Shown here piece by piece: positions 1 to 11,082 of a DNA stretch of 64,000 nt (position 1 is its first letter; each line of letters starts with the position of its first letter). The translations under genes and the position numbers were made by a program. The notes under the pieces are model-generated. The model had not been told where the DNA came from, made no database searches, and saw only the letters and a list, made by a program, of their open reading frames with translations. The DNA is from Podospora bellae-mahoneyi (Eukaryota; Ascomycota; Sordariomycetes; Sordariales; Podosporaceae), in the NCBI RefSeq assembly GCF_035222275.1, contig NC_085881.1, positions 310,001 through 374,000 on the forward strand, given 5' to 3'.

Positions 1-2624
1 GGTAGTGCCCTTCTGCTCGACGCTGACACCGTCATCAAGGTAGAGAGTACCTGTGGCAGTGCCATCGGCACCAACGGGCACGAGAAGCTCAAAGTTCTGC
101 TCACGGACCCCGGTGGTGGTCATGGCCGACTTGACGCGGGCTGGAACAATAACACCGCCCCGGAGGAAGAGGGGAATGTCGGACAGACCTTGATTGGCGA
201 GGCGGATGGTGCGACCTTGACCCTGGATCTTCTTGTGGGTGTAGAAATCATAGAAGATATCCTTGGGGAGGTACACCTCGACGCTGGTGGAGCCCTCCTG
301 GGTGACAGGTGCCACGAGGAGGCCAGGGCCATAGAAGTACTGGTTCTCAAGGCCGAACGTGTTGGCGTCGTTGGGGTACAGGTAGAAGACGGGGTTGATG
401 AGGGGGGTGCCGTCAACGGTCTGCTTGTGCATGGCGGTATAGATGTAATCGAGAAGGCGGTAGCGGATATCAATGGCCTTGCGGGCAGCCTTGGTAACGC
501 TCTCCCAGCGGTAGAACTCCTGAGAGATGGCAGGGGGGTACTCGTTGTGGTTGCGGTAGAACGGAGCGAAGGCACCAAGGGTGGCCCAGCGGGCGCAGAG
601 CTCCTCCGTGGTCGAGCCAGCGAAACCGCACACATCAGCACCGACCATGGGAACCTGGTAGATGGCGGCAAATGCCATCATGGCTCGGATGGTTCCGCGA
701 TAAGCAGCCCAGTCGGCAACGTTGTCTCCCAGCCACTTGCCGACTGAAGCGCCGGCGCCGGCAAAGGTGGAACGAGTGATGACCAGGGGGCGAAGACCGG
801 GACGTCTGGCAAGCATGGCATCGCTGGAAAAGGTTGACATCATGGAGCCGTAAAGGTTGTGGACATCGTACTCGGCGAGGCCGTTCTCGTGAATGGTGTT
901 TGTGTTCACGGTCTTGTTGGAGATCCCGCCCTTGTCAGCGTTCCACGAATCCATGTAGGCGGCCTTGTTGTGGATGGAATACTTGGGGAACAACAGGTCA
1001 CGACCGGGAAGACCCTTCCACTTGGTCACGGGACCGGCGTGGGGGTTGCTGAGGGGGACAACATCCCGAGCAACTGGAGCCGCGATCTGGGGCACTTCAT
1101 CGCGCTTGCACTGGGTGCCCTCTGGCTGGAATTCACACGGCCAGCCTGGGAGAGGGCGCTCGGAGTGGCTGCGCACAGGTGGCGGGGTGGGCGGGAAACC
1201 GACGGCAGCCGCGAAGGGATCGCTGCAGGGGAAGAAGCAGGGGAAATTGGAGGGCTCGTTCATGTCGATCCAGAGGCCGTCGATATCGACACCGGTGTCT
1301 CTGGAGAAGAACAGAGAAAACTCGTTGTTCCAGTACGTGGTAATGTTCGTAGAGAACCAGTCAGGAAAGACGGAGACACCAGGCCAGACGACACCAAGAT
1401 ACTCGGATCCGTTGTCGCGCTTGAGAAAGATGCTGTCCTCGACACCACGATGATAAGCAGGATAATCGGCGTATCCGACAGCGGGATCGACCATCACGAT
1501 GTATTTCTGCTGGTTCTTGTGGAGGTGGTCAACAAGACTTCGGTAGACGGGCATCGGGAACCTCTCGGGGTCGTTGGAAAACACCCTTCTCTGGTCCATG
1601 TAGTCGATATCTGTCCACATGACCTCGAGGGGAATCTGGGCTTGGCTGTAGTTGTATACTACCTCGGCGACCTCATAGATGTCACGGTAGCCATACCTGC
1701 AGTTGTGGTAACCCAGACCCCAGTACGGCATCATGGCGGGGAGTCCCGCGACCTCGGCATACTGGCGCGCAACGTCGATCGGGGTTGGGCCGGCCATGAA
1801 GTAAAAGTCAAACACGCCTCCGATGGTGTTGTACTCGAGGAACTGTCCTGATTTGTCCTTGTCGATCTTGATGTCCATGCCGTTGGAGTTGAGGAAAAAG
1901 ACGCCGTGAGTGCCCGTCTTCCTGTGCTCGTAGTACACGGGATGGCTGCCATACAAATTTGCCCCCTCAGGCGTGGCAAACGAGTCCTGGGACCACATCG
2001 TGCGGATGTAGTTGGTGGTATTGAGACGGAACGGATCCCAGTGCTCACCGAGGCCATACAGGTTGGGGTTGTTGGGAAGCTTGGTTCTCAGGCGCAGGTA
2101 CTGGGACTCGAAGACGAGGGGGACGGCGGAAGTGTCAAACAGAACCTCACCGGTCTTGCGCCGGACGACTGAGAACGAAAAGGGATTCGTCTTGTACTTG
2201 AACTCCAACGCCGACCGCTTAGAGTTCGATCCAGAGCCCTTGGGACGAGGAAACACAGATTCCGGGACCTGGAAGACAGCATCGTTGGTGTCCTGAATCT
2301 TGACGTGGATGCGGTTATCTGGCGGGCTGTTAGTGGGAGGGAGAGATGGGCGCCGGGAGTTTTGAGAGATGCAAGACACTTACCAGTCTCGTAGGTGACC
2401 TCGAGACGGAGTTTCTCCAAGTCCGTTCCGTAGGTGTTGCACGCGCGACCGGCCAGCGACAGGTCGGCCGTGAGCCCGGATGAGGTGGTCTTGACGTTGG
2501 AAGCTTTGTAGCCAGGGCACTCGCTCAAAGGGCGTTCGACAGCGACAGCTACAGCCTTGGGCGCGATGGCGGCCGAGCTGAGCCCGGCCAACAGCCCGAG
2601 ACCCAGAAAACAAGGTCCGATCAT
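1..2624 (-). CDS. Secreted alpha-glucosidase, glycoside hydrolase family 31 (3' end outside window)
   Basis: Hydrolyses terminal alpha-1,4-linked glucose from maltose and starch fragments outside the cell (family knowledge). Exons are 2624-2384 and 2318-1. The 65-nt intron (2383-2319) joins the frame as ..YETDNRIH... A hydrophobic N-terminus with SSA at about residue 18 fits a signal peptide. The GH31 nucleophile signature [10 protein letters not shown] puts the catalytic Asp near residue 432 (codon 1266-1264). The second signature, [13 protein letters not shown], puts the acid/base Asp near residue 612 (codon 726-724). [12 protein letters not shown] and the [10 protein letters not shown] segment are also typical. 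About 853 residues are visible, and fungal homologues run roughly 880-1000, so only the beta-sandwich C-terminus is missing. The upstream gene-free DNA carries a TATA-like box and CreA-type hexamers, consistent with carbon regulation. The AgdA-type alpha-glucosidase assignment is firm; exact substrate preference is not readable. Confidence 0.95.
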
Positions 2625-3949
2625 GTTGTCCCTCTGGCACGTAGGATATTCACACGGACAGCGGCACCTAGGAGGTTGACCATTGGAACGGCAAGTAAAG
2701 CGTTGGGAGCGCTATTTATCCCCGCGAGGGATGTGGATGCACACATCTACATCACAAGCCCACCACCCCGCATTCTGGTTCTGCGGTGTTCGGTCATGGC
2801 AACCACGGATCATGGTGACACTGCTGGCGATCCCATCTACGCCATTCTTCCACTCTCCCCTGTCGATTAACCATATGGCAGGGAGTTGCAGTGCGCTCCG
2901 TCACGAAGAAACTCCGCAGTGTGGACAGATGAGGTCCATCGCGGTCTTGACAAGACCTCCGAATGGCAAGGCAAAAGGGCCGTTTGACAACTCAAGCCAG
3001 CGACATACAACAGTATGTGATGTTGGTGAAGCTTGGCACCTAGTCTCTTCACCCGCTCTGCGCAACGTCTTCAACCTGGCCGGCAAGGTGTGGAGCGAGA
3101 AGGCCCGCTTCTTCCCCGGCCGGTACGGAGTATGACATGGTGAGCGACGGTCAACAGCCGTTCTTCGTCCCCAGACCAGCTTTCTCCCCGCACCATATTT
3201 GCTTCGATTGGCTTGTCCCCCCGAGTCTGGTAGGATTGGAGGTGGAGCCATCCCCCGGCCCGACAAGAAAACCGTTGTGCCATGCACGCCATAAAGGGCC
3301 GAATGCGGGCTGGAGAAGCCCCGGCTAGAGCCATGTCCATCACCATCCCGACCGGCCGCGCCAAGTTGCTGCAGGGCGGCGGTAGCTTCATCTCGTTGTG
3401 GCCCTGCTGCCGTGTTATTCGCTCTGATGGCCAGTTGGTTCAGCGATTGATGGAGAAGCTAAAGCAGGATCGAGCGGATGTAGATGGAAATGTTTAGGGC
3501 GACCGAAAGACGTGGAATTTTATTGTGTGATGGTCCCTGAATAGACAAACTGCCGTGCTGGTGAAGGGATAGTAGACACAACGGATTTACGTCGCTAGTA
3601 AGATCGAGCTCTGCCAGCTCAAATGATCCCATAAAACCCCCTTGACCCTTCCAGTAAATACACTCCATGTCGGGGGGAGGGGGCTCGACGTCAACAGGTC
3701 AGCCCACCGCCCGATGTGCTGGACAACCCAAAGGCTTCCTACAGTCAAAGACCCCAAATCCCTGCGCTCAATGCCAGCCTTAATTTGTATTCCGACCCTG
3801 CCCTGGACCCCTAGGACAAAACAAAATGTACCAAATCGACTTCTTGTTATACATGCCTTCATAAGCGGTGTCTTGATATTCGTTCCAGAAATAGAAGATG
3901 CTGCGAGTTTCGCCTGCATACCGACTTTTGCGAAAAAAGAAAAACCCAT
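2625..3949. other. Gene-free stretch: alpha-glucosidase upstream region and 3' side of the caspase-like gene
   Basis: Both neighbours are on the minus strand, so this holds the GH31 promoter and the 3' flank of the caspase-like gene. ORFs here are short, overlap on both strands and resemble nothing I know. Confidence 0.6.
2711..2725 (-). promoter_or_regulatory. TATA-like box with adjoining CreA-type hexamer upstream of the GH31 gene
   Basis: On the minus strand GATAAATAGC (2720-2711) lies about 90 nt before the start codon. CCCCGC, which fits the CYCCRS complement of the CreA consensus SYGGRG, is at 2720-2725, with further copies at 2766-2771 and 3186-3191. These are short, common motifs, so glucose repression is inferred, not shown. 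Confidence 0.3.
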
Positions 3950-6741
3950 TCAATCCACCTCCATATCGTCAGCCATCGGCAACGTTATCGCTACAGTGAT
4001 GGACGGGTCTTCGTCCTCCCTCTTCCCACCATCTACCGAAAAAGAGTTGTTGGTATTGCTGTTGCTGCTGCCGCTGCCGTTGCCGTGACCGTTGGAGTCC
4101 CTCTCAGCAACCCCGTTTCCATTCCCATTCCCACTTGTAAGCTTGTATTCTCCGTCCTCCAGTCGTTCAATGATACCTTCCTCCAGCGCCCAATCAGACA
4201 GTAGGCTGTCAACGCCCATTTGCTGGGCCTCACCCTTTTCCATGTGGCGGCCGACGTGTTCGGTCCACTCATCCCAGGACCCGGGTCCTTCAAAAACACT
4301 TTGGCAGTCTTGTTTCGGACAGGCCGAGCGTTGTGGTGGTTGCCTCCTCGTCACCAAACAAGAGGCCTGCATCTCCTTGACATGAGTTTCCCATTCCACT
4401 TGCAGTTTGCTGTCGCCCTTGGCGATGGACTTTTTGATGGCGAACGGAGCATGCATCCGCCGAAGATGTTGCGTGAACAAGTCCTTGCGGTTGAACTCGT
4501 TGCCTTTGCCATCGGGACTGCTTTGCGGACAAGAAGAGCATCGATAATACTGCAGACACAGATGCTGGGATGCGATGTGCCTCTTCCACTCATTTTTGGA
4601 GCCAAATGTGCTCGGGCAGCCGGCGAAGGAGAAGGCACAAGGAAAGGGTCTTGTGTGGGCGGCAGCGACATGCTTTCGGAGGGACGAGGAATCCTTGAAA
4701 GGTGCATGACTGCAGAGGTCACAAAGGGTATCCTGCTTGGGAGTTTGTTTCTGCAGGGGCCTCCGAGCTTTGGACTTAGCGGTAGGAGTCCCATATTCGG
4801 GGGCATATTGGATCTCGTCGGCAGTTGGCCCAGCCACTTCAACTGGGGGCGATCCGGGATCGCCGGCATGTCGCACGGCGATGCTGTCGCCTATTCGTGT
4901 GTTTGAGGGATCGTGGGCCGATAGGCCGTCATCACTAACGTGACGGACGTGGCTCAGTGCTTTGAGCTGCTCTGCCGCTTCTTTCATTTCAGCTGATTCC
5001 TCCACCTCTTCCTGGGGGACAGCGGAATGCTGCTGGCTTTGGGGTGCCGGAGGTGGCGCTGATATTGCCCCCCCGTTGACCACTGCCGGTTGTGAACGTG
5101 AATCCGCCTGACGCCCCGGTGTTTCCTGTTGAATGGGAACGAACTGAGCCACAGCTTGCTCGCGCCGAGTAGCGGATGGACTACCCTTTGCAGATGGGCG
5201 AGCTTCGAACGCCGTGCGGTTCTCATCTAGCTCTTTTGGCTGCAGCGAACCGTTGGCAGCCTGATTTACCAGCCGCTCGTAGAGGTGGATCATATTATGT
5301 GACCCAATGGAGCCCAGGAAGCAGCAAACCTTGTCGTGCTGAACAACATTCCACACGCTGTTGGGCATGGATATAAGAAGCATCGTGGGAGGGCCCAGGA
5401 ACATGCCTTCCACCTTGATTTTTGACGCTGCAGGAGGCGTGTTGTGAAGCCACTGATTAAAATACGCCATGTCGGGACTCGCGTCGCCAACAAACGTGGT
5501 ACAGACCAAGACTCTTGGTTCGTCAAACGTCAGGCCCATCACCTCCTCAGAGCTCAAGGGCCGGTCGTCATGGCCGGACTTCCACGTACCCTGAAGATCC
5601 GTGTCTGCAGACTGGGGAGGCGACTGAAGCTGGGCGGCTTTGGGGTCTAGAGGTACCAGAATGATTCCATGCCCCCTAGTGTGGGTAAGCGTAAACAAAG
5701 CAGGTATCCTTTCATGGGCCACAGGTTGCTTGCTGGCCCCGTTGGCCAGTCTGGCCAGAGCTTGTGCGCTCTCATGCTGTCTTTGTTGTCGAAGATCCTC
5801 GAATAATCGTTGAGCACTAAAAGGGCGATTCGTGAGACTCAGCTTGTGAAGTGTGTCGGTCAGAGAGGCGGTAAATGAGCGAGGGCCGGGCTCAAAGGGG
5901 GTCTGCTCTGGGGTGTATGCCGCAATGGCTTGCTTGGCTACGTTGCTCCCAGCCATGGGCGCATTGGGGATGGCACATGAGTCAAGGAGGAGCAGTATTT
6001 CGGACTGTGCATCCTCAAACAGGCACCGAACACCGTCCCACTTCAGCTTGGCAGCATCCTCACGAGCATTGCTAGAGCAGAGTATTAGCACATCGAGACC
6101 CCAGCATTGAGACCTTTGATAACCTACCAGGCCCAGTACAGCTGGTTGTCGGAACCAACATAGCCATGGCCAGCATAATATATAATCAAGAGATGATCTG
6201 GGCGGGCATTGTCCAGAAACGAGGCCATCTGAACACCGAGCTTGATGCTTGGATTTGGAACTGTGGGGATTGCCCACTTGTCAGTGTGATAGTTGTAACG
6301 CTCAATAAACACCTTTTCCAACGCCAGCAGGTCCTGCTCCACCGAAGTGTCATCCTCCCATCGCAGCATGAGCACTGACACGCTGGTATGCTGTGGCTTC
6401 AATGTTTGCTGGTGAATGTGCATGGCGGCATCTTGGAGATGCCGAGCAAAAGCCTCGAACTCGTGCCGCTCGGGTGGCGGCGCAACAGACTCGGTGGGCG
6501 CATAGTGAGGAGGCGGAAGCTGTCGACACCGTTAGTGCTCCGGCGGGCAGGTGAACAAGGGCGACGGGATACGCACCTGTTCTTGGGGGAAACCGTGTGG
6601 CAGAGGCTGCGCCTGAGTATGTGGAGGTGCTGGAGCCGGGACCGGGACCGGGACCGGGACGGACGCCGGAGCGTGAGGAGGCAGGACGGGCGGATCGGCG
6701 ACTTTGGGGGCAAGCCTCCGGCGTTTGGAAGAAGGCTCCAT
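3950..6741 (-). CDS. Caspase-fold (C14-like) protein with C-terminal C2H2 zinc fingers
   Basis: Exons 6741-6577, 6519-6128 and 6071-3950 give 892 residues; introns are 57 and 56 nt with a CTAAC branch in the first. After a basic, Pro/Val-rich N-terminus (about 1-60) comes a caspase-like domain. Strand LIIYYAGHG supplies His173 and strand LLLLDSCA supplies Cys218, the p20 dyad with usual spacing. A further conserved block (residues about 330-450; VLVCTTFVGD, FNQWLHNTP, VEGMFLGPP) follows, then a disordered Gln/Pro/Ser linker. C2H2-type fingers lie at about 636-800 (CDLC..H..H, CAFSFAGC..H..H, CSSC..H..H, CPKQDC..H..H). The acidic Asn/Gly-rich tail ends MADDMEVD. There is no signal peptide or membrane segment, so it is probably nuclear or cytosolic. 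I know this arrangement only as an unnamed fungal family; whether it cleaves proteins is unknown. Confidence 0.88.
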
Positions 6742-7072
6742 GGCGGTGGTGGTGATGGTGGTGGTGCACGAGGACGACTGTTGGGCGAAAGCACGGGGCC
6801 CAGGCGCAACAGCCAGAGACCCAAAAGACACGGCAATCCGATGTGTGTGCCGCCTTTGCGGTGGTCCTAGAGAATGAGAGATACCAAGAGCTGAGATGGT
6901 GGGGAGCAACCGAAGGGCCCAATGGTTTGGCAGCGTTCAAAGGTGCGGTAGTAGAGACGAATTGATGGCGACAGTGTCGACAACAGCGACAACAGCAGAC
7001 GGCGTGGTGGGTGCGGGAGGAGAAAGGCGGGCAGGAAGAATGAGGTTTGAGGCCGCACCGTCGGGGGGTGGG

Positions 7073-7134
7073 ATGGGATAGGATAGGATAGGTGGGCGAG
7101 CGACACACACACACGCACACCTCTCACACACACA
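7073..7134. repeat. Microsatellite: GGATA tract followed by CA tract
   Basis: Three GGATA units are followed within 12 nt by two interrupted CA runs. It lies about 330-390 nt upstream of the caspase-like start codon, so it is within its probable promoter or leader. Confidence 0.85.
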
Positions 7135-7462
7135 GTAAGGCTGTGCTGAGCTGGAAAAGGACCACTCGGCTCTGGATTAGCCTTGTGGCAGGGCCATGGC
7201 GCTATATGATTGGCTGGCGGCGGCTTGTCCTAGATGGAGCCGGCAAGGAGGGGGAGCGGGGCTGCAACTCTGCCTTGCGGCCAGTCACAGGCCGCCACAA
7301 GAGCGCTCGAGCCACCCGGCATGTGTGATCAGCTGGCAAGGTCTGGCAAAGACTTGGCTTGGGCTTGGGATTGGGTTTGGTTCTCCTCCAACCTTGTCAC
7401 TTCTTCTCGGCTCTCTCATCCTCAGCGTTAGCTGTGTTGTCTGTTGTCTCTTTCTTTTGTGC

Positions 7463-7556
7463 CTGTTGTGTTGTATTGTGTTGTGTTGTGCTGTGTTGTG
7501 TTGAGTGAGTGTGTGTGAGTGTGTGTGAGTGTGTGTGTGTGTGTGTGTTTGTGTGC
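7463..7556. repeat. Microsatellite: TGTTG / TGTGAG / TG tract
   Basis: A TGTTG-type pentamer run grades into GTGTGTGA octamers and then a pure TG run. This is probably replication-slippage DNA. It makes the opposite strand look like a His/Thr ORF. Confidence 0.85.
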
Positions 7557-8039
7557 GCATGTTAAACAGGTGGAATGAAGCACTATGTAAGGAGTAAATA
7601 GTATGTAGGTATGTACGATGGATTGGATTCTCCTCGTTTCCCATAGACCCATCCCTCCCCCCGGTGGCACTGTTTACTACAGCACCAACCTGGAGCCAGA
7701 TCGAATTTATCTATCCGTTGCATGTATGCGTCTCTGCCCAACTGCCTTTTCTCGCTCGCCTTGCTGCTACAGGCGGGCTTGGTCTGGCTGCTCGTTCTGC
7801 AACGGCGCCTTCTTATTCGCCTCGTAGCTCGACCAAAAGAGACAAATCAGGCCAGCAAATGGGGCCATCCATGGCCATGCAAGACGAGGCCGGATCCTGA
7901 CCAAAGCTGCAGTCTTGCAGGCTCTTCGGCCTTCTCATTGGCGCCTGTCAGCCTTCTGCAGCACGCTGCCTGCAGCACTTGATTGGCACAGGTCAGCCGT
8001 TCACCACCTGACTGCCAAGGTAGAGGACGGTACCTATCT

Positions 8040-9634
8040 TTACAACGAGTCCAAACCGCCATCCGAGTTGCCAAGCCCCCCAGCTTCCAACCTGGCGATG
8101 GCCCTCTCAACCTCTGTCTCCCAGTTGCTCACCCCTACAATCACCCACTCTAGAGCCCCGACTAGATACAGCGCAACACACTGCCCGACCCATAGTCCGA
8201 CAAGACCCCATCCGTGGAAGGCAAGGTAGATGCCGCCGGGGAGCGCCCCTCCGTAGTAGCTGATCAGGTTCACCACAGCTCCAACCCATTGCCGGCCCAT
8301 GCCGCGCAGTGCACCGCCGCAGGATCCGTTGAGCCCGTCGGCGATTTGGAACAAGGCTACATACGGCATCACTTCAGCCACGAGCTTCACCACCCGCTCA
8401 TCGTCGTTGAAGATTCGCCCAAAGACGTTGCGTGAGGCCATGAGTATTATCAAGATCAAGGTCCCTGCTATCGTGCTGAGGATGGCGGCTGAGTGAGCAG
8501 CCCGGGCCGCCCCCCTCAAATTGTGTGCGCCGAGGAGGTTTCCAACCCTCGCCGAAGCAGCGACGCCGAGGCCGAACGGGATTGTGTTGATGATCTGGTC
8601 CGCGGTCATGATGACGGATTGTGCCGCCAGAGGAATTGTCCCCAGACGGCCCGCTGCAAGTGCAACGATCTCGAAAGCCCACCATTCTGTCCCGACATGT
8701 ACAACGCCCATGAGCGCAAGGTGAGCGAAAGGTCCCATGTGGGAGACGGCTCTTCGGACGTCAATGCCTCCCCAGCACTCCTTCCCCCGCACAAAGGCAG
8801 CATACGCCACGAGCAAGAGGAATGAACTCCAGTATGATATGCCGGTGGCCATGGGGGCGCCGTACAGACCAAATCCCAGCCGGTGGATGAAGAGCCAGTT
8901 GAGCAGTGCGTTCATCGGAGAGGTGAGCAACAGCACGTATGTTCCTGGTCGATAGATTTCTGTCATCGCGTCAGTCTGGATCTGGACGTTTCCTCTGAGC
9001 AGGAGCCATGCTCACCTTGCGCCTGCAAGTATTTCTTCATGGCCTCAAACCAGACATAACCGAGACCGCCGGGGATCAGATACCGGAGAAACTTGGAGCT
9101 CTGTACGCAGATAAACTCCTCTTGGCCCAGAGCGCGAAACAAGTGTTCAGAAAAAGCCCATATGATGGCCACAACGGCATAGAAAGAGGTCAAGATCACC
9201 AGGCCTCGCTGCAGCAGGACACCCAGATCGTGTTTGTTGGACGAGCCGGTAAAACTGCTTGATGCTAGTGTATCCAGAGCAGTCGTACCGCCAAGAGCAA
9301 TCAGCCACGCCGTGGCCATGGCGAACATGTACGAAAAGGCGGCTGTAGCGAGAGCCTCGGGATTCAACCGGCCGACAATAAGCACCGAGACTGTCTGCAA
9401 GGAGTTCTGCAATATGTACGCGAGGATGACGGGAAGGGACGTGCGTGTGAGCAGCCACAATTCGTCAAGCCATAGCCGATATTGAGGGAGCCTGAAGATT
9501 TCGGATGAAGCAGCGTGTCCGGTGTCTGATGATGACGAATATACCGATGCCGGCTTTGTCAAGAGGGATGTTCTTTCGTTCGGAGGGTGATCAGAGGCCT
9601 CTGCCCTGTGGGCAACACCATCCTGTGCCATCAT
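8040..9634 (-). CDS. MATE-family multidrug/toxin extrusion transporter
   Basis: Exports organic compounds by cation antiport across a membrane, usually plasma membrane or vacuole (family knowledge). Exons 9634-9016 and 8959-8040 (intron 56 nt) give 512 residues, normal for fungal MATE proteins. The cytosolic N-terminus (about 1-60) is Ser-rich and holds the acidic/dileucine-like RTSLLTKP. Two six-helix MatE halves follow: the first begins LPVILAYILQNSLQTVSVLIVGRL (PVILxYxLQ..Q is the family signature), the second includes MGVVHVGTEWWAFEIVALAAG. NGSCGGALRGMGRQ near the end of the second half is also characteristic. The start is the first of two adjacent Met codons (9634); an upstream in-frame extension is leader-like. 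A Zn2Cys6 gene lies 1.4 kb upstream on the same strand. The substrate is not predictable. Confidence 0.93.
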
Positions 9635-11082
9635 GCACGGCGGCCAGTTGCTGTACAGGAGTTGGAACGAACCTCCCCGATGACGGTGGGAGGAAATGCT
9701 CAGATATAGGGTCCGGCATCTTGAGCCGGTTGTTTCGATGTCGGAGATCTCCAATCGATGAGCTGGGGGGATTTGTCGCCCCTTTCCTCGACAGCCTATA
9801 GACATTGCAGCTAAGCTGATAACCAGGCCCCACGCGGAGCCAAACATTGGAGAATGAAGATGAGCGGACTGTCCTGCTCGTCTTGCAGGAACGTCACACA
9901 TCTAGGTACATAGGTACATAGGTATGGACGTCTACTAGACATGGAAGATAAGAAAGCGGTTAAGCCAGGCAACGCCCAGCGAATCTCGGCTCGCAAGAGA
10001 GCACTCAAGGTATCTACCAGTTGCCGCAGAGGAGCTGTTGGACAGATCCCAGCCAGAAAGTAAGATGTTGCAGCTCTCTTTACTCGAGCGTCTGGCTGTT
10101 GAGGTGTGGGTTGGCGTTACAATCTCCAACTTGTGCCTACATCCACTTTCAGCCTTCAACGGCCTAAGTATCAATCAGTTATCGCTCAAATACAGCGCTG
10201 GAAGTAAAGCTGCGAGGTTGCCGGGAATGCAAGCACGCCGTCTGTTATCTCAGACCAATCCCAATTAAATAACGTAACGATTCTACTAACGGAGTCTACC
10301 CAATCAGCTCTGTTGAGGTCTGTCCAGCATTGAGCCCCAATGTCTCGTCAATGGCGATGCTGCTATCTTGACTTCTGCACGTATGACGAATGAGTTTGGC
10401 CAACTGCAGCATCTCGTTGAAAGGTTGGAGTTACCACTGGCCTTTACGTAAAATAGAGCCCGAGGTTTGGTGCCGATTTGCTTGGTCGGGAGATGATGAT
10501 ATCGTCCGCCAACAGCTTGCAATCAGACACAACAAGTAAAACTCTAGTCAAAACAATACAAAGAGCATACTGTCCCATAATTCAGTTTCGAGGGCATGTT
10601 TTTATTTCTCGTGATTGTGACATTAAGGCTGACCATAACTTGTTATGAACCCCCCCCTCTCCGCATCCCCCTCCCCCAACCCAGTACCGGACATTACCTC
10701 AAACCCACACACCAAAGCTGACGTCTGCCAAGCCCCCACCCCTTTTCTGGCCCCCTTGGCCCCTTAATAGGGCTGGCCCCAGAAGACACCAGAAAGTAAA
10801 CAAGTCTCCTACTTACAATGGGTCACTGTGCATTCGCCCAAGACGGACCGAGTCACGAGTTGAGGCACCCATTATTTGCTCTCAGCACGACACCTACCTA
10901 TTCATGGCCACATTGATCAAAGCGAAAAAAAAGATGGTATCCGTGTACATGAACTAAAAGGGGGTATCGATGTCCAGAAACAAAGTGAACAGGAAAAATA
11001 AGAACGGCTATCCCACCGAGCGTTCCTGTATCTAAAATTTTCTTTTTGGGCCAGCCTTTTTATCATATTCCAGGCGCGCACT
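9635..11082. other. Gene-free stretch upstream of the MATE gene
   Basis: Contains a short TAGGTACA tandem run (9901-9922) and C-rich patches near 10650-10770, but no ORF with coding character. It is the 3' flank of the regulator and the promoter side of the transporter. Confidence 0.55.
9901..9922. repeat. Short tandem repeat, unit TAGGTACA
   Basis: About three copies of an 8-nt unit sit some 270 nt upstream of the MATE start codon. Confidence 0.7.

Larger units (their letters stand above)
6742..8039. other. Gene-free stretch between MATE gene end and caspase-like gene start
   Basis: Promoter side of the caspase-like gene and 3' flank of the MATE gene. It contains purine and dinucleotide microsatellites (listed separately) and a CCAAT-type ATTGG at about 7209. 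No credible ORF. Confidence 0.6.
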
